Below are positions 1-8,767 of a DNA stretch of 64,000 nt, one piece after another (within the stretch, counting starts at the first letter, position 1; each line of letters opens with the position of its first letter). The position numbers were made by a program, and so were the translations under genes. The stretch is from assembly GCF_009909155.2 (NCBI RefSeq), contig NZ_JAAAPM020000013.1, positions 46,744 through 110,743 on the forward strand, in the 5' to 3' direction. Below the pieces are notes generated by a model that saw only the letters and a list, made by a program, of their open reading frames with translations, was not told the DNA's origin and made no database searches. The DNA comes from Flavobacterium undicola (GTDB lineage Bacteria; Bacteroidota; Bacteroidia; Flavobacteriales; Flavobacteriaceae).

Positions 1-1344
1 ATTAGAACGAAGTCCAAATTTATTTTGATTCGAATTTAAAAGTAAACCTTCTTGATCTGTGTAAAATCCAGAAATAAAGTACTTAGTATTGTCGGTTCCT
101 CCGGATACTGTAACTTGATGGTTTTGTGTTACTGCATTAGCAAAAATCTTATTTTGCATATCAGTTGTTTTATTTGCAAATGAATCAGGATTTGGAAATA
201 CAGTAGTACCTGCAGCAACATTGGCTACTTTAGCATAAGTTACTGCATCCATCAAATCATATTTCTTCATAGGGCTGTTAAAACTAACAAAAGAAGAATA
301 TTGAATTTTTGTTTTTCCGGTTTTTCCAGATTTAGTAGTAATTAATATTACACCATTAGCCCCTCTTGATCCGTAAATAGCTGTACCTGAAGCATCCTTT
401 AAAATTTCCATGGAACTAATATCATTTATATTAACATCCTGAAAACCGGAACTACTTAAAGCAATACCATCTACAACATATAAAGGTTCATTCCCTGCAT
501 TAACAGAATTTGCACCTCTAATACGGACTTTTATACCTCCTCCAGGAGCACCCGAATTATTGTTTACAGCCACACCGGCAACACGACCTTGTATAGCAGC
601 TGCAGAATTTAGAACAGGTTGGTCTTTATAACTATCCGAAGACAATGTTGTCACAGCTCCAGTTAAGTCTTTACGTTTTTTGGATCCGTAACCAACTACC
701 ACCACATCTTCTAATTTACTTGTTTCTTGTAGCAGGACAATTTTTAAGTTTTCCGATTTAGAAACTTTTACTTCTTGGGTGGCAAAACCGATATAAGAAA
801 TGACTAATGTACTTTCGCTATCTGCGGTTTTTAATTCAAAATTACCGTCAAAATCTGTAGTCGTTGCTTTTTTTGTGTTTTTAACAAGTACTGTAACTCC
901 AGGTAAAGGAGCTCCTTTTTCGTCAGTAATTTTACCTTTAATTATATTTTGCTGTATCGACAAATTAGTTGATTCTTTTGCCTTTTCAACTTTAGGAATT
1001 AAAGAAATTGTTTTTCCTTCAATAATCCATGTAATTGAAGTTTCTGCAAAAGCTTGTTCCAGCACCTTCTCAATCGGGGCACTTACAACATTAATAGAAA
1101 TTGGCTTAACATTTTTTAAGATAGCCATGTCATAGAAAAAAACATAATTAGTTTGACTTTTCATGACCGATATTACTTTCTTAAACGGAACATTCTTTCC
1201 TGAGAAAGTAATCGTTTGTGAGGACACTGCTGCTGAAACTTGGAAAGTCAGCGCGATAACTAATATGGATGTTAATTTCATAACTTTCCAGGCGTTAGTA
1301 GTTAGCCAATGATTTTTCGGCTTGATTTTTGGTAATAATTTCAT
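1..1344 (-). CDS. SusC/RagA-type TonB-dependent receptor with STN domain, N-terminal part (runs off the left edge)
   Basis: The frame stays open to base 1, giving 448 N-terminal residues of an outer-membrane TonB-dependent receptor that would normally be about 1,000-1,150 residues. In order I see a hydrophobic export signal (about 22-40), an STN signalling domain (about 45-117), a carboxypeptidase-like regulatory domain (about 133-205, with PLPGV and DFDG), a TonB-box-like EDVVVVGYGS (212-221), and the plug with NEPLYVVDG and IYGSRGANG. I chose ATG 1344 because the extra 21 residues ending WKVMKLT resemble the usual extended start of STN-bearing SusC proteins; ATG 1281 is the alternative. The STN domain contacts FecR-type anti-sigma factors, and a FecR/sigma pair lies just upstream, so this is a signal-transducing receptor. 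The substrate cannot be read from this fragment, and a SusD partner would lie beyond the edge. Confidence 0.93.
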   Translation of the reverse strand, partial: MKLLPKIKPKNHWLTTNAWKVMKLTSILVIALTFQVSAAVSSQTITFSGKNVPFKKVISVMKSQTNYVFFYDMAILKNVKPISINVVSAPIEKVLEQAFAETSITWIIEGKTISLIPKVEKAKESTNLSIQQNIIKGKITDEKGAPLPGVTVLVKNTKKATTTDFDGNFELKTADSESTLVISYIGFATQEVKVSKSENLKIVLLQETSKLEDVVVVGYGSKKRKDLTGAVTTLSSDSYKDQPVLNSAAAIQGRVAGVAVNNNSGAPGGGIKVRIRGANSVNAGNEPLYVVDGIALSSSGFQDVNINDISSMEILKDASGTAIYGSRGANGVILITTKSGKTGKTKIQYSSFVSFNSPMKKYDLMDAVTYAKVANVAAGTTVFPNPDSFANKTTDMQNKIFANAVTQNHQVTVSGGTDNTKYFISGFYTDQEGLLLNSNQNKFGLRSN

Positions 1345-1414
1345 ACTTTTGGTAATGGTTTTTGGTTAATAATAAATTCTCCTTGCTTGGTTTATCTATC
1401 TGTTTTCCATAACT

Positions 1415-1472
1415 GTTCCTTTTTATTTTAGGAACAAGCCAGCAATGCTTCCAACATCTGCTGGCTTTTTTT
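1415..1472 (+). terminator. Two adjacent hairpins in the leader of the SusC gene, one terminator-like on the plus strand
   Basis: GTTCC (1415-1419) pairs with GGAAC (1431-1435). GCCAGCA (1438-1444) pairs with TGCTGGC (1459-1465), followed by seven T. The T tract is on the plus strand, although both flanking genes run on the minus strand. For the minus-strand transcript these are leader hairpins between fecR and the receptor gene rather than a terminator. Confidence 0.45.
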
Positions 1473-1524
1473 ATTAATAACAAATACATATTTTATAAAA
1501 AAGGGTTTCCCCGTTCTAATCTAA

Positions 1525-2697
1525 TTATGGCATCACTCTTAAAATATTTCCATCGATTTTAAAATGTACCTTATTCTTTTCTAAAATTTTTAATACTTGT
1601 GATAACTGTAAATTCCTTTGTATTTCTCCTTCAAATGTTCTTTCAGGTATTCCTTTTTCAAATACAACATCTACATCATACCAACGGCTTAGTTGTCGTA
1701 AGACCGTTTGAATACTAGCATTTTCGAAGTAGAACACGCCATTTTTCCACCCCATCACTTCTTCTAAATTCACATTATCATTTACGACAATAGGACCTAG
1801 TTTTTGTTTTTGAGCTTGCTGCCCGGGTTTCAACAACACTTTTTTACCTTTCTCAGTAAGCAAAACACTTCCTTCTAGAAGGGTGGTATTTACGGCAGCT
1901 TCATCATCATACGCATTTACGTTAAAATGAGTCCCTAATACATTGACCATCATATCATTGACCAAAACTCTAAAAGGTCTGGTTTTATCTTTGGCAACTT
2001 CAAAATAAGCTTCCCCGGTTAGGGTTACTTTTCTTTCGTTTGCCGCGAAAGAAGTTGGAAAAGTAATTGATGAAGAGGCGTTAAGCCATACTTTTGTACC
2101 GTCAGATAATTCCAGATTATACTGTCGCGCTCTGGGAGTGGTCATGGTGTTGTACACCGCTTGCGCACCACTGCCAGCCGTATATACAACCCCGCCATTC
2201 TTTTTTGAAACAGCCGTATTGTTTTGATTGGCTAACAATCCATTCCCTGCGCTATCCAAAACAATTTTGGAACCATTGGAAAGGGTCAGTATCGCTCCCG
2301 TTTTTCCAGGCTCTTTATCATTACTTTCTTTTGAAGCTACCATCACAGGAGATTGATCTCTTTTTTGAAAAAGAGCAAAAGTTCCAATACCAATGGCTAC
2401 TAAAACACTTGCAGCTACCGCTATTTTTTTCCAGTTAAATAACCTTATAACAGACGACTCTTTTGTTTTTGAAGAAGCATACATTTTCTTCCTAAGTTCT
2501 TCGATAAACTTTTTAGTTACATCAGGACTAACTGTAGGAATTTCTACAGAGTCATAATTTTCTCGAAGAATCGCATTCAGTTCCTCCGAATATTGGGGAT
2601 TATCCAACATCACGAGTAGCATTGTTTTACCTTCAGGAGTAATCTCTCCTGAAATAAACTGCTCCATAAGTTCTTTAAATACTTCTTTTTGATACAT
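1525..2697 (-). CDS. FecR-family anti-sigma factor
   Basis: This 390-residue protein is a single-pass inner-membrane anti-sigma regulator. It has a cytoplasmic N-terminal part of about 85 residues, a membrane segment at about 90-110, a periplasmic FecR domain at about 185-290 (SDGTKVWLNASS, GEAYFEV, VLGTHFNV) and a C-terminal DUF4974 domain at about 320-388. In the known FecI/FecR scheme the periplasmic part senses the STN domain of the cognate receptor and releases the sigma factor. The order sigma factor, fecR, STN receptor on one strand fits that scheme. The cytoplasmic start (MYQKEVFKELMEQFISGEIT) is typical for Bacteroidota members. The family call is secure; the signal sensed is unknown. 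Confidence 0.95.
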   Translation of the reverse strand: MYQKEVFKELMEQFISGEITPEGKTMLLVMLDNPQYSEELNAILRENYDSVEIPTVSPDVTKKFIEELRKKMYASSKTKESSVIRLFNWKKIAVAASVLVAIGIGTFALFQKRDQSPVMVASKESNDKEPGKTGAILTLSNGSKIVLDSAGNGLLANQNNTAVSKKNGGVVYTAGSGAQAVYNTMTTPRARQYNLELSDGTKVWLNASSSITFPTSFAANERKVTLTGEAYFEVAKDKTRPFRVLVNDMMVNVLGTHFNVNAYDDEAAVNTTLLEGSVLLTEKGKKVLLKPGQQAQKQKLGPIVVNDNVNLEEVMGWKNGVFYFENASIQTVLRQLSRWYDVDVVFEKGIPERTFEGEIQRNLQLSQVLKILEKNKVHFKIDGNILRVMP

Positions 2698-2784
2698 AAT
2701 ATAAGGTTTTGGGGCGACCTAATTCAAGTCTCTATATATAAAGACGCAGATCGGTTACCAAAGTGGCAATGAAAAATGAAAAAA

Positions 2785-3384
2785 TTATGAAAAAAATTTT
2801 AACCCTAAAGAAATTAGCGTTAATAAATTGATATTATAATGCTTATGAAGGTAATTTCTAAGAAAATTTAAAGCCTGTACCAAGTGCCAACGAACGGTTC
2901 TTGTAGCAATCCCCAATTCTTTACTAATATAGTCGGCATCCCTACCTTCCATGCGGCTTAACAGGAAAACAGAGCGTCTGGGTTCTTGCAAAAGTGCAGC
3001 CCCTTCATTTATAATTTTGACCAATTCCTGAAACTCATATTGCTCGTCTGGTTTTAAAAATAGCTCTTGAAACTTTTCTCCTTTTAGCGAATCCGTTTCT
3101 ATTAATTTTTTCCGTATATGGCTAATAATTAAATTGCGACTTGCAATAAAAAGGTAGTTTTCAAAACTGTTTACTTCAGATAGTTTTTTTCGTTTTTCCC
3201 AAATCTGAATAAAAACATCTTGTGTTAATTCCTCGGCAACCGGATATGATTTCACAAAACTGAGAGCATGTTGAAGCACCTTTTGCCAATATTTTTCAAC
3301 TAGCAAGGTATAAGACGATTCATCGCCTGCCGAAATACTCACTAAAAGAGCAGATTCATTTAAAGATATCAAATTAGAGTTCAT
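2785..3384 (-). CDS. ECF RNA polymerase sigma factor (sigma-70 family, Bacteroidota FecI-like)
   Basis: This 199-residue protein has sigma region 2 at about 25-95 (AEELTQDVFIQIWEKR, then FENYLFIASRN) and region 4 at about 130-180 (EGRDADYISKELGIATRTVRWHL), the helix-turn-helix that reads the -35 element. It should direct RNA polymerase to the promoter of the downstream receptor gene when FecR lets go. It is the first gene of the sigma-fecR-receptor set, 87 bases upstream of fecR. The terminal residues are hydrophobic, which is common in this family. Confidence 0.94.
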   Translation of the reverse strand: MNSNLISLNESALLVSISAGDESSYTLLVEKYWQKVLQHALSFVKSYPVAEELTQDVFIQIWEKRKKLSEVNSFENYLFIASRNLIISHIRKKLIETDSLKGEKFQELFLKPDEQYEFQELVKIINEGAALLQEPRRSVFLLSRMEGRDADYISKELGIATRTVRWHLVQALNFLRNYLHKHYNINLLTLISLGLKFFS

Positions 3385-3615
3385 ATTATATGATCGGCAA
3401 TTAGTTTTAATGCAATACGATTAGAGCAAACATAGCTAAAATAAATAAAAGTATAGAAGTTAAGAATGGGATTTGTTAAATCATTCGTATAATTGATTTC
3501 TTTTATCTTTATTAAAAATTCCATCCTAAGTCTATCCTTTAAATAAAAAATAAACTTCGGACTTATAAAATTAAAAGTATGAATTCACTCTTTAAAAAAA
3601 CCAAATCAGGTATTT

Positions 3616-6600
3616 TTATTTCTCTTCCTGACTTTGTTCCACAAATTGAGTTGGTGTCATACCAAAAAGTTCTTTAAAAGTTTTGGTGAAATAAGCCGAA
3701 GAGTTAAACCCACACATATGTGTTAGTTCCTTCACCGAATATTTTTTGGTCAACAATAATTCCGAAGCATATTTTAAACGAATGGTTCGAATAAAATTAC
3801 TCGGATTTTGTCCTGTAATCGAACTGATTTTTCTATAAAACTGAGATCTACCAATTCCTAATGATTTTATGATATCTTCTAAACTAAAATCAGGATCGGA
3901 GATATTATCCATCACAATTTTAGTTGTTTTATCTAAAAATGCTTCATCAATAGAGTTGGTCGTTATTTCGCTCGAAGGCAGAATCGTCCCTATAGAAGCA
4001 AATCGTTCCTTAGCTCTTTTTCGGGCTTCCAAAAGATTTTTAATTCTAGCTTTTAAAACATTAATATTGAATGGTTTTGATAAATACTCATCGGCTCCTG
4101 TATCGTAACCCTCGATTCTATCTTCTTCCAAACTTCTTGCTGTCAACAAAATAATAGGAATATGACTGGTTTCAATATCATTTTTAGCCTGGCGACACAT
4201 TTCAAATCCATCCATTTCAGGCATCATTACATCGCTAATAACAATATCAGGATAAAATTTCTTAATCATTTTTAATCCAAGAAGTCCATTGGCGGCTTCT
4301 TTAACCTGAAACTGATAACTCAATTCACTTTTTAAATGATTACGCAACTCTTTATTGTCCTCAACAATAAGCACAACAGGACGATTACTTTTATCAGTAG
4401 TAACCGCTTCATCATCTACGTCTTCATTAGATATCGCAATTTCATATTCGGCAGAAGTGATAGAAACCTTATCAATTTTATAATTACCGGATTCGTATAA
4501 ATCAGATTGATTTTTCTCAACGGGAAGATCAGCCGGTAATCGCACTATAAAAGTAGAACCAACCTGATATTCACTTTCAACCAGAATTTCTCCTTGATGC
4601 AACTCGACCAAACTTTTAATAAAATTCAGTCCAATTCCAGTTCCTGATTTAGAACTATCGGCGTGGAAAAAACGCTGAAAAACGGCATTCAATTGCTCTC
4701 TCTTTAATCCTATTCCGGTATCAGCTACTCTAATTTCCACATCCCTTTCTACTGTTTTTCTTTTAAAAAATCTTAAATAAGTATGTTCTTTCTCAATCAT
4801 TACTTCATGTATTGACAAAGTTACTTCGCCTCCTTTATCAGTAAATTTAAGTGCATTAGAAAGTAAATTAGTCAATATTTTTTCGATTTTGTCTGGATCA
4901 AACATGCCGTACAATTGCTTTTTAGGTGCATCAAAAACAAAATCGATTCCTTTAGCTTTAGCCAAATCTTCAAACAATAAAAAAATATCTTTACTGAATT
5001 TCACAATATTCATACGGGAAATCTCCAAAGGTTTTTTCCCTAAATCCATTTTCCTAAGATCTAATAACTGATTGACAAGATGTAAAAGTCTTCGGCTACT
5101 TCTTTGAATAATAAGTGCCGATTTTTTAACCTCCTCAGGATCATTAAAAGAAGAAAGAATTTTATCAACCGGATTGAGGATTAGAGTCAAAGGTGTTCTA
5201 AATTCATGAGAAACGTTGATAAAGAAGTTTAATTTCATTTGATCCAATTCCTGTTCTTTCTCTTCTCTAACTTTTTTAGTATAAAAATAAATTGAATACC
5301 ACAGGATAAATACAAATACCAAAAGATACAATGTATAGGCCCACCAGGTTTTCCAAGGCGGCGATTGTACTTTTATTTTCACAGCAGTTTTTCTCGCCTG
5401 ATCCCATTGTCCGTCAATAGAAGCCATTACTTCAAAAGTATAGGTTCCAGGCTCTAAATTAGAATAGTTCGCCACTCTGGTATTTCCAGCATTGATAAAA
5501 TCCTCATCAAGCCCTTCCATTTTATAAGCATATTTTACCCGTTCCGGATTTTGATAATTTAAAGCGACAAAACCAAATGAGATATACCCCTGATCATACT
5601 TAAGTTCTATCTCTTTAACTTTAGTTACCTCACTATCAAGCAACACTCTGCCATTAATGCTTTCTCCCGCACTTACTTTTTTATTAAACAATCGTATTTC
5701 AGTAATAACCGGATTTACAACATTTGATTTTAAAGAAATAGCATTGGGATTGAAAATATTAAATCCATTTATTCCTCCCACAATAATACGTCCATCATGA
5801 GTTTTTCCAATAGATTTACTTTGAAATTCAGTTCCTTGTAATCCGTCATGAGTATTGAAATTTTTAAAAATTCCAGTTTTAGGATTAAAATAAGTTAATC
5901 CTCCCTTACTGGTAATCCATAAATTTCTATTATTATCTTCCTGAATACCTACCACTAGATTATTAGGCAACCCATTTAAAGAAGAATAAAAGTGCTTTAA
6001 ATTGAATCTGGAATCCAATTCATACAATCCCATATCAGTACCTACCCATATGTTTTTTTTATAATCTTCAGTAATGTAGTTAACACGAGTTCCTTGAATA
6101 TTCTTAATTTTAATTTCAGCAAAATTAATTTTACCAGGAATCTGTCCTTTTATACGGTTTAGATTGGTAACACACAAACCCTGTGAGGTCCCTACGAAAA
6201 GTCTATTTTTAGAATCTATAAAAAGCGAAAACACAAAATTACTTATTAGACTTTTTGAATCTCCTGGTACATTTTTATATTGATAAAATTTTTCCGCAAC
6301 AGGATCAAACAAATTCAGCCCGCCTGTTGATGTTCCTAACCAGATACGTCCTTCTGAATCTTTTTTAGCATTCCAAACCGTATTTTGTCCAATAGAAAAA
6401 GGATTTGTTTTACTATACTGATAAGACTTTGCCATACCTGAATCAGGGTAAAACTTATTAAGTCCTCCATCCCAGGTACAAACCCACAAAACTCCATTAT
6501 CCCCTTCTACTAAATTTACAATTTTATCAGAACTCAACGAGTTTGGATCTCCCTGTCTAGCTCTGTAATGCTTAAAAGTTCCATTTTTTTCATCAAAAAG

Positions 6601-7788
6601 ATTTAATCCTCCACCATCAGTACCTATCCAAATTCTTTTTTTACTATCCTCCAAAACAGATTGTGCTATTTTAGCACTCAGCCCCTCGTTACTCTCAGAC
6701 TTATAAAAATAATGTCCAAAAGAAGATTTAGAAATAGCCAGTTTATTCAGTCCTGTATTGTAAGTTGCAATCCAAAAAATTCCATTTTTATCTTCCAAAA
6801 CTTCTGAAGCTTGGTTATTAGACAATGAAAAAGGATTAAATGGATTGTGTTGTAAATGCTGCAGTAAACCCTTTTTTTTGTCTAAGAGAAATATTCCATC
6901 CCCATCTGTTGAGGCCCAAATGACTCCTTTTTTATCTTGATATAGGTGAAAAATCGGAACTCTTTTATTTAAAGGAGATACATTTTTAACAGTACCCTTA
7001 TTAATATCTAACAGAAATAAATGAGAGATATCATTCCCAATCCAAAAATCTCCATCTTTATCGATAAGAACTTGTTTAGGTAAATGATTCAAATATTGGC
7101 TTCCTTTGAAATCAATCGGAAATCTTGTAAAATTATTTGTATTAGGATTGTATCTATGCAAATGGTTCGCTTTAGTTGCAATCCAGATATTCCCTTTACG
7201 ATCCTCGATAATACTTGTAACATCATTACTGTCTATTGATTGAGGATTCTTTGAATTATAACTATAATGACTAAAATTGATTTTATCGTAAGTACTATCT
7301 TCTATGTTGTCCAACAATAATTTAGTAACCCCATTTTTAGTAGCTACCCAAAGGGTATTATCATTCTTATGATATAAAAGCCCATTGATTTCTTCACGAT
7401 AATTTACTCCTTCTTTCTTTTTTTTGTATAAATCAATCTTGTAAAATTTCTCCGTATTCCTATCAAAAATATTCAGTCCATTACTGGTTCCAATCCACAA
7501 ACGCCCCTGCTTATCTTCCGTTATAACAGTAATTCTATTATTACTAATTGAATTTGGATTGTCTAAAATATTGCGATAAATTTCAAAATCATATCCATCA
7601 TACTTATTTAGACCATCAATAGTTCCAAACCATAAAAATCCTTCATGATCCTGAAAAATATCAACACAAGTACTGCTTGAAAGCCCTTTTGAGGTATCAA
7701 AATTTTCGAATTTCAAATTTGAATATTGAGCTTGAACGTAACAAGTAAATAATACAAATAAGAACCCAATTTTATTTTTTATTTTCAT
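3616..7788 (-). CDS. Hybrid two-component system protein: beta-propeller sensor, histidine kinase, receiver and AraC DNA-binding domain
   Basis: This 1,390-residue one-protein signalling system has the usual length of Bacteroidota HTCS regulators. An export signal (about 1-20) leads into two seven-bladed Reg_prop propellers (about 25-680, repeated W-x-G-T and LNKFD-like blades) and a Y_Y_Y domain (about 700-790). One membrane helix (about 795-816) follows. The cytoplasmic part has HisKA with the phospho-histidine at about 861 (SHEFRTPL), an ATPase domain (NLLSNALKFT, DTGIGL, GTGIGLNF), a receiver with phospho-aspartate at about 1186 (SDVMMPEMDG), and a C-terminal AraC-type HTH. HTCS proteins usually bind glycan fragments in the periplasm and switch on a nearby utilisation locus. 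Here the likely targets are the exported GH13 enzyme upstream and perhaps the SusC locus to the left. The ligand is not readable from sequence. Confidence 0.96.
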   Translation of the reverse strand: MKIKNKIGFLFVLFTCYVQAQYSNLKFENFDTSKGLSSSTCVDIFQDHEGFLWFGTIDGLNKYDGYDFEIYRNILDNPNSISNNRITVITEDKQGRLWIGTSNGLNIFDRNTEKFYKIDLYKKKKEGVNYREEINGLLYHKNDNTLWVATKNGVTKLLLDNIEDSTYDKINFSHYSYNSKNPQSIDSNDVTSIIEDRKGNIWIATKANHLHRYNPNTNNFTRFPIDFKGSQYLNHLPKQVLIDKDGDFWIGNDISHLFLLDINKGTVKNVSPLNKRVPIFHLYQDKKGVIWASTDGDGIFLLDKKKGLLQHLQHNPFNPFSLSNNQASEVLEDKNGIFWIATYNTGLNKLAISKSSFGHYFYKSESNEGLSAKIAQSVLEDSKKRIWIGTDGGGLNLFDEKNGTFKHYRARQGDPNSLSSDKIVNLVEGDNGVLWVCTWDGGLNKFYPDSGMAKSYQYSKTNPFSIGQNTVWNAKKDSEGRIWLGTSTGGLNLFDPVAEKFYQYKNVPGDSKSLISNFVFSLFIDSKNRLFVGTSQGLCVTNLNRIKGQIPGKINFAEIKIKNIQGTRVNYITEDYKKNIWVGTDMGLYELDSRFNLKHFYSSLNGLPNNLVVGIQEDNNRNLWITSKGGLTYFNPKTGIFKNFNTHDGLQGTEFQSKSIGKTHDGRIIVGGINGFNIFNPNAISLKSNVVNPVITEIRLFNKKVSAGESINGRVLLDSEVTKVKEIELKYDQGYISFGFVALNYQNPERVKYAYKMEGLDEDFINAGNTRVANYSNLEPGTYTFEVMASIDGQWDQARKTAVKIKVQSPPWKTWWAYTLYLLVFVFILWYSIYFYTKKVREEKEQELDQMKLNFFINVSHEFRTPLTLILNPVDKILSSFNDPEEVKKSALIIQRSSRRLLHLVNQLLDLRKMDLGKKPLEISRMNIVKFSKDIFLLFEDLAKAKGIDFVFDAPKKQLYGMFDPDKIEKILTNLLSNALKFTDKGGEVTLSIHEVMIEKEHTYLRFFKRKTVERDVEIRVADTGIGLKREQLNAVFQRFFHADSSKSGTGIGLNFIKSLVELHQGEILVESEYQVGSTFIVRLPADLPVEKNQSDLYESGNYKIDKVSITSAEYEIAISNEDVDDEAVTTDKSNRPVVLIVEDNKELRNHLKSELSYQFQVKEAANGLLGLKMIKKFYPDIVISDVMMPEMDGFEMCRQAKNDIETSHIPIILLTARSLEEDRIEGYDTGADEYLSKPFNINVLKARIKNLLEARKRAKERFASIGTILPSSEITTNSIDEAFLDKTTKIVMDNISDPDFSLEDIIKSLGIGRSQFYRKISSITGQNPSNFIRTIRLKYASELLLTKKYSVKELTHMCGFNSSAYFTKTFKELFGMTPTQFVEQSQEEK

Positions 7789-7841
7789 TCTATTTTTTTC
7801 CTAAAACATTAAATAATTTCTAGGATTACAGTTAATATTAT

Positions 7842-7849
7842 CAAAAATA
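7842..7849 (-). promoter_or_regulatory. Putative -7 box (TATTTTTG) upstream of the hybrid two-component gene
   Basis: Read on the minus strand the bases are TATTTTTG, matching the Bacteroidota TAnnTTTG -7 box, about 54 bases before the start codon. I see no good TTG at the expected -33 position. Confidence 0.35.
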
Positions 7850-8056
7850 AGTAAATTAAATAGGAAAACACTAGCTTAAAAATTCTTTTTTAAGTTTGTT
7901 TTTTAATGTTTCATTTGTGTGTAAGAAAAGAAAGCTGAATTTTCATTTTATATGTCGAAAACGCATCTTCATAAAAAAATTAGAGCAAAAAACAATATTG
8001 TTTTTTACTCTAATTTAAAAATGATTCTTCATTTTAGAAATAATTTAAATAACTTT

Positions 8057-8572
8057 TTATCGTCCAAAATCGTCCTGCAAACGAACAATATCTTCTTCAT
8101 CAGAAGGATTATTAGAATCTGTGTGTTGCCAAATTTCAGCTACAATTCCCCAAGAACCTAAACCTATCAAACGATGACGTTCGCCTTTATTCATTTGAAT
8201 AAAACTTCCCTGATTAAGTTGTTGAAGTTCTCCTTCCTCATCTGTAGCACTGGTTTTCACTCCTACTGAACCCGAAAGAATTGTCCAAATCTCAGCTCTT
8301 CTAAAGTGATATTGCCAAGACAAACGCTTATTGGGTGCAACAACCAAAATTTTCGGACTCAATTTATTGGTAATCTGAATTTCAGACATTTCAAGATGCG
8401 GGAAAAATTTGGCAGCAAAAGCTTGTGCCTGCTTTTCATCTATTACAAAAAAACCTCCCCAAGGTCTGGTTTGATCCTGTTGTACTACGGTAAAATTTTC
8501 ATCTTTCAAGAAAGAAGCAATCTGTTCAAAAACGATGTCCTTTTCTAATTCTTCAGATAAATTAAAATCCAT
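8057..8572 (-). CDS. Cupin-domain protein, phosphomannose/phosphoheptose isomerase-like
   Basis: This 171-residue cytoplasmic protein has a single cupin barrel. An RPWGGF motif sits near residue 39, then SPKILVVAPNKRLSWQYHFRRAEIW supplies the first cupin motif and GSFIQMNKGERHRL the second. This pattern is that of type II mannose-6-phosphate isomerase-like cupins, which in Flavobacterium are often labelled phosphoheptose isomerase. Several histidines (WQYHFRRAE, ERHR) could bind a metal. It lies between the hybrid sensor and the GH13 gene on the same strand, so a sugar-phosphate role is plausible. The family is well supported, the exact substrate is not. Confidence 0.75.
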   Translation of the reverse strand: MDFNLSEELEKDIVFEQIASFLKDENFTVVQQDQTRPWGGFFVIDEKQAQAFAAKFFPHLEMSEIQITNKLSPKILVVAPNKRLSWQYHFRRAEIWTILSGSVGVKTSATDEEGELQQLNQGSFIQMNKGERHRLIGLGSWGIVAEIWQHTDSNNPSDEEDIVRLQDDFGR

Positions 8573-8718
8573 TCTATTCTTTGTTTTTATTTAGTGTTTA
8601 TATATCAATATTAAAAGCGATAAAATTATTCATTTAAAATAAACTAACCGTTCTGAACTATACTGAGTTCAGAAAATATTAAAAATAACAAATGATCACA
8701 CTTTTTTTACCGTAAAAA

Positions 8719-8747
8719 TGCGGTGATAAACTTAGTTAATCACCGTA
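8719..8747. terminator. Hairpin after the GH13 gene
   Basis: CGGTGAT (8721-8727) pairs with ATCACCG (8739-8745). T-rich runs lie on both sides, so it can end transcription from the GH13 gene on the minus strand and could act in either direction. Confidence 0.55.
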
Positions 8748-8767
8748 ACTTCTTTTTTTCAATAAAT

